Shown here: piece after piece, positions 6,246 to 14,261 of the stretch
Numbering within the stretch: position 1 is the stretch's first letter
How the letters are laid out: each line of letters starts with the position of its first letter
Origin: Microseira wollei NIES-4236
Lineage (GTDB): Bacteria > Cyanobacteriota > Cyanobacteriia > Cyanobacteriales > Aerosakkonemataceae
DNA: 34,471 nt
Direction: 5' to 3'
NCBI RefSeq assembly: GCF_020521235.1
Contig: NZ_BLAY01000108.1
Location: forward strand, 1 to 34,471
Position numbers and translations under genes: made by a program
Notes under the pieces: model-generated
What the model saw: the letters and a program-made list of their open reading frames with translations, nothing else
Told to the model about the DNA's origin: nothing
The model's database searches: none

Positions 6246-8027
6246 TCAGAAGAAGTTGTACTGTAGGAAAAAATATAAACCCCGTTCTTGCAATGTTCTG
6301 TCGCCCGATTCAACCTCAATTAATGGAATACCATAGTCTACGCGGGCTCGCAGGCGATCGCTTTGCTGCCACTGTACGCCCAGTCCAACAGAGGCTAGGG
6401 TGCTGGGGTCTGGATTTTGTTTTCCAGAGCTGTTCCAAGCTCTGCCCAGATCAACAAATGGGATAACCTGCAAAACACCTTCAACGCTGCGGAGTCGGTA
6501 AATAGGAAACCTCACTTCGGCAGAAGCTAAAGCGCCATTATCAGTCAGTAAAGCGTCTTGGCGGTAACCCCGCACGCTTTCAAAGCCGCCCAAACCAAAC
6601 TGCTCTAACGCTAAAAGAGATCGGTCTGCCAACTGCACATCCCCACGCAGCAATAGCAACGGCAAACTGTTGGGTTCGCGAGTTGCTGAACCCAGCAGTT
6701 GCAGATACTGTGCTTGACCCCGCCATGCTAAAAAGCGGCTATCGGGGGGGTCGTTATTGGTGGTAGCATCAAACAAACCTAGTCCCACATTGAACTGGGA
6801 CCGGGCAGCAAAGACTTGTCGGCTTCCCCGCTGCGTCCATTCTTGGAAAAACCTTAGGGCGGTAATGCGGGTGCGTCCGTCGTCCGAAGCACCTGGTGAG
6901 AGCGGGAAGGGTGTATTTAATAGGGAAGTTTCGCTTTCTCGCCGAACAGCACTCAAGCCGAGAGCCAGTTCTTGGGTGGGGCTTTGAATAATCGGCTGGC
7001 GGAAGGTCAGGTCATAGTCAACGGAACTCGCTTCGATATCCACCGCATCAAAAGGTGGCTCGATGATGTGACTTTTGGTGAAACCGTAGCTGAAGCGGAG
7101 AGTACCATTACGAGCATTCACCGGAAAGGTGTAGCTGACATCCACCTCGTTGCTGCCATTGGTGTTGGTGTAGGAAACGCTGATGCTATCTCCCTGTCCC
7201 AGTAAGTTGGCTTCGGTTAGCTGGACGCCTCGGCGGAAGCTGCCGACACTGGGAGAGCGACCATTATCAAGGGTAATTTGGGCGTCGAAGGTATCTGCGG
7301 GTGTGACGCGGACTGCAATTACGCTTAGTCCGGGACGCGACCCGGCTGAGAGTTCGGCGCTCAAGTTGGCGATTAAGGGGTTGAGTTGCAGCAGTTGTAG
7401 TGCTTCGAGCAGGCGGTTGACGTTCAAGGGGGTTTTGCTGCCCAAGGCGATGCGCGATCGCACGTAGTTCCGGTTCAAACGCCCTGTTCCCGTCACCTGA
7501 ATTTCTTCTACCCTGCCTTCAACCACCTGAATTTTGATCGCGCCGCCAGTTAGAGTTTGGGGTGGAATAAAAGCGCCAGATGTGATATAGCCATTTCTGA
7601 CATATAAATCGGTAACCGCAGAACGAGCTTGCAGCAGTTCGGCAAACGTCAGGGCACGTCCGATGAACTGTTTGGTCACTTCTGCTAACTGTTGATCGCT
7701 GAAGGCTGTATTTCCTTCAAACTCGAACCGCTCAACGGTGAACGTCCCAGGAACGTTGCTGGGACGTTCCTCCAGGGGGGTTGTTGGTGTTGGAGGTGTT
7801 GGTTGCAGCAGTTCAGAGGGTGGGGGGAGGGGGGCAGGCGTCGGCGGTTGTGGCGTTGGTAAAGGTTGAGGACGTGGAATGATCGGGCTAGGAAGTAGCT
7901 CCTGGTTTCTGGGGAGGTCTGAGGGGACTTGAGAAGGAGCAACGGTTTGAGCTGCGAGAGGATCGGCACTCACGCAGATGCTAATTAAAAAAGCAAAATG
8001 AAAAAATAAACGAGGGGTTTGCTTCAT
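6246..8027 (-). CDS. Two-partner secretion transporter (ShlB/FhaC/HecB family, Omp85 superfamily)
   Basis: An outer-membrane beta-barrel that exports a large partner (TpsA) protein. At 593 aa it begins with a signal peptide (LFFHFAFLISICVSADPLAAQ). A proline-rich linker follows (about 40-88, with many PTPP/LPTP units). A POTRA_2 domain comes next (about 92-172: FTVERFEFEGNTAFSDQQL, through IQVVEGRVEEIQVTG), then the ShlB-type barrel (about 240-593). The chain ends in the outer-membrane signature phenylalanine (FFLQYNFF). The QLTEANLLGQGDSISVSY segment and the VRGY motif near residue 485 (GFESVRGYR) are family landmarks. No TpsA substrate gene with a haemagglutination domain lies nearby, so the substrate is unknown. 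It converges on the IS607-type element, which ends about 30 bp away. Confidence 0.9.
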   Translation of the reverse strand: MKQTPRLFFHFAFLISICVSADPLAAQTVAPSQVPSDLPRNQELLPSPIIPRPQPLPTPQPPTPAPLPPPSELLQPTPPTPTTPLEERPSNVPGTFTVERFEFEGNTAFSDQQLAEVTKQFIGRALTFAELLQARSAVTDLYVRNGYITSGAFIPPQTLTGGAIKIQVVEGRVEEIQVTGTGRLNRNYVRSRIALGSKTPLNVNRLLEALQLLQLNPLIANLSAELSAGSRPGLSVIAVRVTPADTFDAQITLDNGRSPSVGSFRRGVQLTEANLLGQGDSISVSYTNTNGSNEVDVSYTFPVNARNGTLRFSYGFTKSHIIEPPFDAVDIEASSVDYDLTFRQPIIQSPTQELALGLSAVRRESETSLLNTPFPLSPGASDDGRTRITALRFFQEWTQRGSRQVFAARSQFNVGLGLFDATTNNDPPDSRFLAWRGQAQYLQLLGSATREPNSLPLLLLRGDVQLADRSLLALEQFGLGGFESVRGYRQDALLTDNGALASAEVRFPIYRLRSVEGVLQVIPFVDLGRAWNSSGKQNPDPSTLASVGLGVQWQQSDRLRARVDYGIPLIEVESGDRTLQERGLYFFLQYNFF

Positions 8028-8607
8028 GTTTAAATTTTTAATTTTTTATTTTTCTGGCACGGTACAAGAAGTTATGCTCAGTTGCGGTCTGTAAGGTGTC
8101 GCAGTGGGCAGCTTTGCGGTAAGTACAACAACGATAGCCATTAGAGTTTATCACCCAGCCAGTAGCTTCAACTATCTCAGTGCTGACGATGTATCCCTGA
8201 CTCTCTCATCCCTGGTTCTCATTGTTTAACCGCCTTGATCGTAATGAGAATCAAACAGACACGGGAAAGGTAAGGTTAACAGGACTTACGCAAGGGCTTT
8301 CCTATCATCTTTGTTTCTGTGTAGATCTCTAGTTGCCAAACCGACGATTTTTCAGAGAAACCCGGTTTCTTTGCGTAAGTCCTAGTTAACCTGCCTTTCC
8401 CTTATCTATCCTTGTTTTAATTATCATCATAACCTAATTTTTAAGTACATTCACCAATTGACAAAGGCGGCGCTGTTTCAATATATTGCGAATGTTTTAA
8501 GGACTAAAGTCCTAACTACAAACCTGACTTTCGGTTTCACCAGCACCGCAGCAGGTTTAACTAGCTTGTATGTAAGAATACAATATCTTCCTTTAAACCC
8601 GACCCTA
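8028..8607. other. Intergenic region (580 bp) with dispersed palindromic repeats
   Basis: The region lies between the TpsB gene start (8027, minus) and the photolyase stop (8608, minus). It must therefore hold the TpsB promoter, although no clear -35/-10 was picked. It contains the 103-bp palindrome-bounded element at 8281-8383 and a second small repeat AGGACTAAAGTCCT with CTAACTACAAAC (about 8500-8522), a sequence I associate with cyanobacterial dispersed repeats. No supported gene. Confidence 0.6.
8263..8401 (+). repeat. MITE-like dispersed repeat with long inverted ends
   Basis: The core ends AGGACTTACGCAA (8281-8293) and TTGCGTAAGTCCT (8371-8383) are perfect inverted repeats. The flanks GGGAAAGGTAAGGTTAAC (8263-8280) and GTTAACCTGCCTTTCCC (8385-8401) extend the inverted repeat imperfectly. 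The interior (ATCTCTAGTTGCCAAACC, ATTTTTCAGAGAAACCCGG) recurs at 12395-12512 (inverted), 22433-22524 and 34276 onward. No ORF inside. Confidence 0.75.
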
Positions 8608-10038
8608 CTAACCTGCTTTTTGCTGACTGTAGCGCTGTTTGAACTCGCGTTGCCGTTTGCTGTGATCCACAATCGGTTGAGGATAGCCAAGTGCTTCCCG
8701 TTCTAAAGGTGGAATTTTACCTGTGACGAGGGATTGTGTATCTACTAACCGCAACTCTGGTATCCATTGCCGGATATATTCTGCTTTTGGATCGAATTTT
8801 TCGGTTTGAGATGCTGGGTTGAAAATTCGCACTGGTTTCGGGTCCATTCCACTCGATGCACTCCACTGCCAGCCACCATTGTTAGCAGAAAGATCCCAAT
8901 CATATAACTTCTGCATGAAATATTTTTCTCCGTTCCGGAAGTCTATTAATAAGTCTTTTGTAAGAAAATTGGCGACTATCATGCGGCAGCGGTTGTGCAT
9001 CCAGCCGATTTCATTCATTTGTCGCATCGCTGCATCTACAATTGGATAGCCAGTTTTGCCTTCACACCATGCTTGAAAATGTTCTGGGTTGTTGTCGTAA
9101 GGAAAGTCTTTGAATACTTCTCTAAACGCACCTTCTGCTAAGTCTGGAAACCAATACATTGCGTGTTGGTAAAATTCTCGCCACGCGAGTTCTTGTTGCC
9201 AAGTTTGGATACTTGCTTGTGCTTCTTCCCTGGGAGTTTGTGCGATTGCAGCAAGCGTTGCCGCCCAAACAGTACGGATACCAATTGCGCCAAATTTTAA
9301 GGCTGCACTTAATCTGGATGTGCCATCAACAGATGGAAAATTGCGCCGTTCTTTATACTCAAAAATAGCTGATTTGCCGAATTCTTCTAATCTTGCTTTT
9401 GCTGCTGTTTCTCCGGTTGCTAATACCAGTTCTTTATCCCATATAAATCCCAAAGCTTTAGCTGATGGCAATTCTTTTGCCCCCGCTTGACGCGCGGCTT
9501 CTTTTTCAATTTCAGTTAAACTTATTCCATTTTGAAATATCTCTACTGGGGTGGCTTTTGGTTTGCCGATCCAGTTTTTCCAAAAAGGGCTGTAAACGGT
9601 GTAAGATTGTTTTGAACCCGTGCGGATTTCTGCGGGGGAATGCAATAACTGATCCCAGAAATTTTGTACGGCGATGCCTTTTTCTTTGAGGGCATCGGTG
9701 ATGATGCGATCGCGATCTTTAGCATAAGGCTCTACATCCAAATTCCAAAATACCGCCTTCGCATTCAAAGCCGCCGCCAGTCGAGGTATCGCTTGCTTGG
9801 GGTCATCTTGCAAAATAAATAATTGGCTACCTGCTGCGGCATATCTTTGCTGGAGTTCCTGCAAGCAGCCTATCATGTATTTCACCCTGGCTGGTGCTAC
9901 ATCATCCCGCTGCAAAATATTCGGATCTAGGCAAAAAACACCGGCTATTTTTGAACTTTGTTGCCTGGCAGCAGCCAATCCGATATTGTCAGAAATACGT
10001 AAATCGCGGCGATGCCAAAATAAAATTAGATCGGACAT
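8608..10038 (-). CDS. phr: DNA photolyase (cryptochrome/photolyase class I family)
   Basis: A light-driven flavoenzyme that splits UV-induced cyclobutane pyrimidine dimers. At 476 aa it is the normal length. The N-terminal antenna domain (residues 1-130) opens LILFWHRRDLRISDN. The C-terminal FAD domain (about 200-476) contains GTSRLSAALKFGAIGIR, ELAWREFYQHAMYWFP, MHNRCRMIVANFLTKDLLID and WDLSANNGGWQWSASSGMDP, the strongest signature of CPD photolyases. The overall pattern resembles the deazaflavin (8-HDF) type known from Synechococcus; the antenna type is inferred. The start at 10038 (MSDLILFW) fits the family. Upstream are heptamer repeats (10040-10115), and the NUDIX gene ends 80 bp away on the same strand. 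Confidence 0.93.
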   Translation of the reverse strand: MSDLILFWHRRDLRISDNIGLAAARQQSSKIAGVFCLDPNILQRDDVAPARVKYMIGCLQELQQRYAAAGSQLFILQDDPKQAIPRLAAALNAKAVFWNLDVEPYAKDRDRIITDALKEKGIAVQNFWDQLLHSPAEIRTGSKQSYTVYSPFWKNWIGKPKATPVEIFQNGISLTEIEKEAARQAGAKELPSAKALGFIWDKELVLATGETAAKARLEEFGKSAIFEYKERRNFPSVDGTSRLSAALKFGAIGIRTVWAATLAAIAQTPREEAQASIQTWQQELAWREFYQHAMYWFPDLAEGAFREVFKDFPYDNNPEHFQAWCEGKTGYPIVDAAMRQMNEIGWMHNRCRMIVANFLTKDLLIDFRNGEKYFMQKLYDWDLSANNGGWQWSASSGMDPKPVRIFNPASQTEKFDPKAEYIRQWIPELRLVDTQSLVTGKIPPLEREALGYPQPIVDHSKRQREFKQRYSQQKAG

Positions 10039-10039
10039 G

Positions 10040-10115
10040 GGTAATGGGTATATTGCTAATTGCTAATGGCTAATTGCAGGTAGTTTTCTGATTAGCTATT
10101 AGCATTTAGCCATTA
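10040..10115. repeat. Heptamer-type short repeats (TAATTGC / CTAATGG)
   Basis: Runs of TTGCTAATTGCTAATGGCTA and GATTAGCTATTAGCATTTAG resemble the short tandemly repeated repetitive (STRR) heptamers of filamentous cyanobacteria. Similar runs occur at 25195-25266 and 34196-34232. Confidence 0.6.
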
Positions 10116-10118
10116 TAG

Positions 10119-10667
10119 TTATTTCAAAAATGGACGGGCTAGGAAAAAACTGGAGATTGATTTGGCGTCGATTGGTTCACCATCAAGGATAGCTTGTTCT
10201 AATTCTTGGGGAGTCATCAAAACTGTTTCCATGTCTTCGTCGTCGTCTTGATTGGGTGGCGTTTCTAGGGGTTCTAAATCTTGCGCTAGAAAGGCGTAAA
10301 TAATTTCATCGGAATATCCGGGAGCTAGGAAAAATTCTCCCAGCTTTGTCCAGGTTTTGGCGCGATAGCCGGTTTCTTCTTCAATTTCGCGCTTGATTGT
10401 TTCTGCCGCATCTTCCCCAGGTTCGAGAGTTCCGGCGGGAAATTCTAAAATTCGCCCTTCAACCGCAAAGCGATACTGCCGCAATAGTATCAGTTTGCCT
10501 TCTTTTGTCACCGGAACGGCGAGGGCACCACCAGGGTGACGGACGCATTCCCATTCTCCTTCGACGCCGTTGGGTAGGCGGAGGCGGGTGACTTCATAAT
10601 TGAACTTGCGACCGAGGTAAAAAAGACGTTGTTTGAGTAGTTGTGGGGGTTCTTTACCCTGTGGCAT
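10119..10667 (-). CDS. NUDIX hydrolase (ADP-ribose pyrophosphatase-like)
   Basis: It hydrolyses a nucleoside diphosphate linked to another group; ADP-ribose is the likeliest substrate by resemblance to the NudF/ADPRase group. The NUDIX box is complete at about residues 79-101: GTLEPGEDAAETIKREIEEE followed by TGY, fitting Gx5Ex7REUxEExGU. Supporting regions are GGALAVPVTKEGKLILLRQY before the box and FFLAPGYSDEIIYAFLAQDL after it. The length of 182 aa is normal. It shares strand with folK (gap about 176 bp); NUDIX-folK proximity is familiar in cyanobacteria. Substrate assignment is inference. Confidence 0.88.
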   Translation of the reverse strand: MPQGKEPPQLLKQRLFYLGRKFNYEVTRLRLPNGVEGEWECVRHPGGALAVPVTKEGKLILLRQYRFAVEGRILEFPAGTLEPGEDAAETIKREIEEETGYRAKTWTKLGEFFLAPGYSDEIIYAFLAQDLEPLETPPNQDDDEDMETVLMTPQELEQAILDGEPIDAKSISSFFLARPFLK

Positions 10668-10843
10668 ATGTGGATTTCAGATTGCAGATTTTAGATTGGG
10701 GCGTGGGGCATTAGTAATTTTCACATGCTCGCGGGGCGGGTTTAGTTAAATTGTTTGTTTTGTTTGATGGTTATTGGTAAAACCTGCCGCTACAAAGGTG
10801 TTCGCCTGTTGTGGGTGAGAAATCGCACGCATTGCGTAAACTA

Positions 10844-11347
10844 TCACAGACGGTGGACTCCTGAACAGTCTACCGCTTGGACGAGTTGGGCGATCGCATG
10901 TCCCGAAACTGGTTCTACCCAGTCTGGGGCAATTTCCGCCAAGGGTACCAGCACGAACGCTCGCTCGTTCATGCGAGGATGGGGAATCTGGAGGGATTGC
11001 GTCTGCAAGATTAAGTCATCAAATAACAACAAATCTAAGTCTAAGGTTCTTGGCCCCCAAGGTTCGCGGCGGACTCGACCAAATTTCGCTTCCACGGAAA
11101 GCAGCGTCTCCAATAACGCCTCTGGACTCATCTGGACGCTCAACAAGGCACAACCATTGAGATAATCCGGCTGTGGCGGCCCTACGGCCTTGGTAACATA
11201 CCAACTGGAGACAGCTTGTAAAATAATCCCTGGAGTTTGGGCAAGGGTTTTCAGGGCGTTCTCAAGGGTAGTACGGGAATCACCCAGATTGCTACCGAGT
11301 GCGATCGCACAACTGCGCCAGACACCGCTATTGTCCCATTCTGCCAT
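10844..11347 (-). CDS. folK: 2-amino-4-hydroxy-6-hydroxymethyldihydropteridine pyrophosphokinase (HPPK)
   Basis: It transfers pyrophosphate from ATP to 6-hydroxymethyl-dihydropterin in folate synthesis, in the cytoplasm. At 167 aa it shows the family opening ALGSNLGDSRTTLENALKTL and the pterin-side SSWYVTKAVGPPQPDYLNG. The HPPK signature follows: RREPWGPRTLDLDLLLFDD, with the metal-binding D-x-D. The chain ends in IPHPRMNERAFVLVPLAEIAP. The start at 11347 gives a short 13-residue lead before AIALGSN. It precedes the NUDIX gene on the same strand. Confidence 0.93.
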   Translation of the reverse strand: MAEWDNSGVWRSCAIALGSNLGDSRTTLENALKTLAQTPGIILQAVSSWYVTKAVGPPQPDYLNGCALLSVQMSPEALLETLLSVEAKFGRVRREPWGPRTLDLDLLLFDDLILQTQSLQIPHPRMNERAFVLVPLAEIAPDWVEPVSGHAIAQLVQAVDCSGVHRL

Positions 11348-11644
11348 TGTCCTAGTCTCTCCGATGCTCTCGCTGGCTCCAAACCCAGTAATTCCACAGA
11401 TAGAGGCACTAGCTGTGGCAATTGTCGTTCACTAGGATAATAGCGCGTTGGCGCAGCCTGCCTCTGGCATATCGCGCCCAGCGCACGCTACGCGATCGCG
11501 CCCGAAACAATTGACATAACTGCCGTCTAAGGTCAAAAATGTGCCCTCAAGAACAAAAATCGTGTAAATCTGCTAAGGTTTTGGTGCAAAGAGGGGCGCT
11601 GCCTAGATAACATAAGCAACGTTATCATAATTGGAGATATCAAC
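11348..11644. promoter_or_regulatory. Divergent promoter region between folK and the CurT-like gene
   Basis: About 297 bp between divergent starts. It has a GC-rich stretch around 11445-11505 with short CGCGATCGCG-type (HIP1) sites. A small stem GATAAC...GTTATC (11606-11626) lies just before the RBS GGAG (11633-11636), which is 8 nt from ATG 11645. TTGACA at 11511-11516 could be a -35, but no convincing -10 at 17 nt was seen. No gene supported. Confidence 0.45.
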
Positions 11645-12085
11645 ATGGAAGCTCAACAACCCAAACCACCACAAGCTGAAACGCCGAAAGTAGAAGTCAC
11701 CGTGGAAACGGCAGACAATGCTCCCTTGGCGACAGTTCCTCCTACCAGTGAGTCTGAGAGTCAGTTCCAGGAATACGTCGATCTGGTTCTTTCGTATCTG
11801 TCTAAGCTGCCCGATTACATGGGTGATTTTTTTGGCGAGTACCAAAAACCCCTGCTGACGGTTGGCTTGATTGTAGCTGCGTTTGTCACCGTCAAGGTAA
11901 CCCTGGCAGTGCTGGATGCGCTGAACGATATTCCTTTGCTGTCGCCTTTCTTTGAACTCGTGGGTATGGGGTATGCTGGTTGGTTTGTGTATCGGTATTT
12001 ACTCCGTGCCTCGACTCGCAAAGAATTGTCCGAAGAGCTAAAAGGGCTGAAAAATCAAGTATTGGGCAACGCGCCAAAAGTTTAA
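11645..12085 (+). CDS. curT: CAAD-domain thylakoid membrane protein (CurT-like)
   Basis: A small membrane protein of the CURVATURE THYLAKOID 1 family, which bends thylakoid margins and assists photosystem biogenesis in cyanobacteria. At 146 aa it has an acidic, proline-rich N-terminus (1-35) and an amphipathic helix (about 38-62: QEYVDLVLSYLSKLPDYMGD). Two hydrophobic segments follow (PLLTVGLIVAAFVTVKVTLA and PFFELVGMGYAGWFVYRYLL), then a basic/acidic helix (RKELSEELKGLKNQVLG). This matches the CAAD domain layout. GGAG is 8 nt before ATG. A terminator-like stem follows at 12119-12155. Confidence 0.85.
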   Translation: MEAQQPKPPQAETPKVEVTVETADNAPLATVPPTSESESQFQEYVDLVLSYLSKLPDYMGDFFGEYQKPLLTVGLIVAAFVTVKVTLAVLDALNDIPLLSPFFELVGMGYAGWFVYRYLLRASTRKELSEELKGLKNQVLGNAPKV

Positions 12086-12118
12086 AGGCGATTAAAAGTT
12101 TGCCTGGGGTTTGAGGTT

Positions 12119-12155
12119 AATAATTTTACAGCAGGTCTATCGTGCTGTAATTATT
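12119..12155 (+). terminator. Terminator-like hairpin after the CurT-like gene
   Basis: AATAATTTTACAGCA (12119-12133) pairs with TGCTGTAATTATT (12143-12155), apart from a 2-nt bulge, across a 9-nt loop. It lies 34 nt past the stop. The 3' side is AT-rich but lacks a long U-run. Confidence 0.55.
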
Positions 12156-12178
12156 GCCTCAGCTAATTGGAAACACCC

Positions 12179-12228
12179 GCCCGGAAATAAATTTCCGGGC
12201 TAATAGCTTAAGTCAGTTAAAACTGACT
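12179..12228. repeat. Twin perfect palindromes
   Basis: GCCCGGAAAT-AA-ATTTCCGGGC (12179-12200) is followed 10 bp later by AGTCAGTT-AA-AACTGACT (12211-12228). Both have an AA centre. The paired layout resembles a dispersed repeat I have seen in other cyanobacteria, where the stems differ but stay palindromic. Confidence 0.65.
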
Positions 12229-12394
12229 GAAATTGCGAAGGAATAAAAATTTTAAGCTGTTTTAACGGGTTTTGTAGCGGTAGGAACCCACTTTAACGAG
12301 ATATTTCCTGGTTACACGAATTGGGCAGGTATTACCCGCCCCAAATGCGCGATCTCTATCAAAAGGTTGTCTAATGCTGTGCTACTACAGCTGA

Positions 12395-12512
12395 CGCAAA
12401 CACCAAAGTTTCTATGAAAAATCGTCGCTTTGGAACTAGAGATATGCCTCCCTTCGCGAAGCGATCGCAGCTTGAAACCCGGTTTCTACGATCGTCCTGC
12501 GTAAGTCCTGTT
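12395..12512 (-). repeat. Inverted copy of the AGGACTTACGCA repeat family
   Basis: Read on the minus strand it gives AGGACTTACGCAGGACGATC (12510-12491), then GAAACCGGGTTTC. The distal part holds ATCTCTAGTTCCAAAGCGAC and GATTTTTCATAGAAACTTTG, the same body as at 34320-34371. An extra CCTCCCTTCGCGAAGCGATC segment sits in the middle. Confidence 0.65.
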
Positions 12513-12858
12513 ATTTCAAGGCGCTTGTGCAAGATCGGATCAAACAAAAACGTCCGCGCTGGGAGGTTTTTGTTTGTATATCCCACAGGGATAGGGAATT
12601 TGGAAACAATTGCCGACGCTACCCTCGTCAATACAACCGTTGGATACCCTCGTCAAGAGCAAATCAACCTGGACTATGGAATACGCCTATGGGTTCAGTG
12701 TTGTAGAATTGCTCGGATTTGGGCTTGAAAATGCCAGCAACAAGCGCAAGTGATGGAAATTGCTGCCAAGTTGCTCGCTGGCGATCGCCAATATTTTACC
12801 CTGGTTGGCGTGATGCTGCTGGCTATCATAAAATAGCGACCCCGAATTGTGCCCTAAA

Positions 12859-13668
12859 ATGAAGAAAAGTTTAAGTTTGATTTTGTGTTTGTTGACTGGT
12901 GCAATCTACGCTGGTGGTTCTGTAAAAGAAGCGATCGCAACCAGAATCTCCCCCATTATTGCCCAAACCTCGCCATCAGCCAGCCCCCAGGTGACACCTG
13001 AACCCCAGATGACACCTGAACCCCAGGTGACACCTGAACCCCAGGTGACACCTCAACCCCAAACATCGTCAAAGGTGACGCTGACGCTGGAAGATATGCC
13101 GCCTGGGTTTCAAGCTGTACCGCCTCAGATGACGGCTAATTTTGTGGAAATGCTCAAAAAACAACTGGGGCAATTTAGTCTAAACCCAGAAAATCTGTTT
13201 GCGTTCATGTCGCAAACAAGTAGTTCGCCATCGTCGCAAACAGCTAGCAGTTCGCAAAACGCGCAAATTGTGGTTGGATATACTGGAACGCTGAAAGAAA
13301 CAGATCGGGTACAATTTGATGACTATATCAAAAAGATGCAGCAACCCGAATTCCAACAGGAAATGATCGATGAAATTAGGGAGAAATTAAAAACTTCAAC
13401 GGGAATTCAAATTGAAGATTTTAGTTCTATTCCCGAACTTAATAACATGAGTGAAGTTTCCACCGGGATGTCGCTAAAAATATCGATGGCAGGTCAACCA
13501 ATGCGGATCGATATTGGCTCTTTTCGCCGCAATAGTTACGGCGCACTTACCGCTGTGATGTATCCTGATGGTCAGCCACCGAAGATATCTTTGAGCGAAA
13601 TTGCCCGTAAGTTAGATGGTCGGATTTCTTCTGTAGCGCCTGGTGTTACTTCTCCGGTAGCGAGATAA
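12859..13668 (+). CDS. Secreted/periplasmic hypothetical protein with VTPEPQ repeats
   Basis: No known family recognised. An N-terminal signal sequence (MKKSLSLILCLLTGAIYAGG) makes ATG 12859 a better start than ATG 12847 (MCPK before it). After the signal come four tandem hexapeptides of the VTPEPQ type, encoded by an 18-bp repeat (about 12989-13060). The rest (about 65-269) is globular: TLEDMPPGFQAVPPQM, a Ser/Gln-rich loop, then alternating strands and helices ending in KISLSEIARKLDGRI. It looks like a cyanobacterial lipid- or envelope-associated protein of unknown role. It stands alone, with repeats on both sides. Confidence 0.75.
   Translation: MKKSLSLILCLLTGAIYAGGSVKEAIATRISPIIAQTSPSASPQVTPEPQMTPEPQVTPEPQVTPQPQTSSKVTLTLEDMPPGFQAVPPQMTANFVEMLKKQLGQFSLNPENLFAFMSQTSSSPSSQTASSSQNAQIVVGYTGTLKETDRVQFDDYIKKMQQPEFQQEMIDEIREKLKTSTGIQIEDFSSIPELNNMSEVSTGMSLKISMAGQPMRIDIGSFRRNSYGALTAVMYPDGQPPKISLSEIARKLDGRISSVAPGVTSPVAR
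12989..13060 (+). repeat. 18-bp tandem repeat inside the secreted protein gene
   Basis: Four copies of CAGGTGACACCTGAACCC, with one variant ATG for GTG and a final CTCAACCC, encode QVTPEP repeats. In-frame copy-number changes would lengthen or shorten the linker without breaking the gene. Confidence 0.75.
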
Positions 13669-13673
13669 TTGAC

Positions 13674-13717
13674 AGGACTACGCAAGGGCGTTCCTAGAAA
13701 CCGGGTTTCTTTGCGTC
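13674..13717 (+). repeat. Short member of the AGGACTTACGCA repeat family
   Basis: ACAGGACTACGCAAGGGCGT, then CCTAGAAACCGGGTTTCTTT and GCGTCA, form a condensed, palindromic copy. It lacks the ATTTTTCAGAGAAAC body of the longer copies and abuts the nested palindromic element at 13718. Confidence 0.6.
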
Positions 13718-13858
13718 ATATCATGTCCGTTGAATTGCCCATAATAAAAAAACCTCACCGCGTCGTTGGGTAGGGAACATCATAGATATCTCGGACAAAC
13801 AGATAACGTTAATAATGTTCCCTACTCCTAATCATGGGTAATCGACCGGACATGATAT
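13718..13858. mobile_element. Small palindromic (MITE-like) element with nested inverted repeats
   Basis: The outer 12-bp inverted repeats are ATATCATGTCCG (13718-13729) and CGGACATGATAT (13847-13858). The inner 10-bp pair is TAGGGAACAT (13771-13780) and ATGTTCCCTA (13815-13824). It is 141 bp long with no ORF of its own. The RTX fragment's last 15 or so codons lie inside it, so it appears to have inserted into that gene. Confidence 0.6.
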
Positions 13859-14213
13859 CAGTCCTGATTGAGAGCGATCGCATCACAGATGGAGAGGATG
13901 CGATCGAGAGATCAACACCGGCTATGAACAATCCTGTGTCTTTACGCAGCACGATAGTATTGGTTGCACTGCCACCGATTAGCGTGTATCTCTCAACGAC
14001 TGGATAGATGCCAAATAGAGAACCGCCGTAACCGTCAATAATATCATAGTTGCTGCCGCCAAACAACATGTCCTTCTCTGCTCCACCAGACACCTCATCC
14101 CTAGCACTACCGCCCAATACGATGTCATCACCATCCATGCCATAGAGGTAATCATCGCCAAGCTCTACACTCTGATGGAAAAATTTTTTTGAACTTTCCG
14201 GAATTGTCAGCAA
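13809..14213 (-). pseudogene. RTX (haemolysin-type calcium-binding) protein fragment
   Basis: A 134-codon remnant with glycine/aspartate nonapeptide-like repeats: GDDYLYGMDGDDIVLGGS, GGAEKDMLFGGSNYDIIDGY. A LIGGSATNTIVLRKDTGLFI segment, typical of the region after RTX repeats, follows. Real RTX proteins of cyanobacteria are usually several hundred residues or more. The N-terminal part is missing, and the C-terminal end (DIMSGRLPMIRSREHY) is encoded by the palindromic element at 13718-13858. It is divergent from the caspase-like gene, whose start is 48 bp away. Probably non-functional. Confidence 0.6.
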
Positions 14214-14261
14214 TACAGATGTTATTTATTAAACAGAGGTTTATTGTAAATAACACATTAC

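Larger units (their letters stand above)
12086..12846. other. Repeat-rich gap (760 bp) without a supported gene
   Basis: It contains the hairpin at 12119-12155, the twin palindromes at 12179-12228 and an inverted member of the AGGACTTACGCA repeat family (12395-12512). After it, two short overlapping readings in different frames (MEYAYGFSVVELLGFGLENA from 12676, and QQQAQVMEIAAKLLAGDRQY then FTLVGVMLLAIIK, ending at 12836) look like a frameshifted remnant of a small protein. I do not recognise it. The 104-aa frame 12414-12728 runs through the repeat and is not credible. Confidence 0.5.

Noticed and set aside
10755-11165. 136-aa plus-strand ORF
   Set aside because: Antisense shadow of folK.
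12414-12728. 104-aa plus-strand ORF
   Set aside because: Its first third runs antisense through a dispersed palindromic repeat and the rest overlaps better protein-like readings in other frames.
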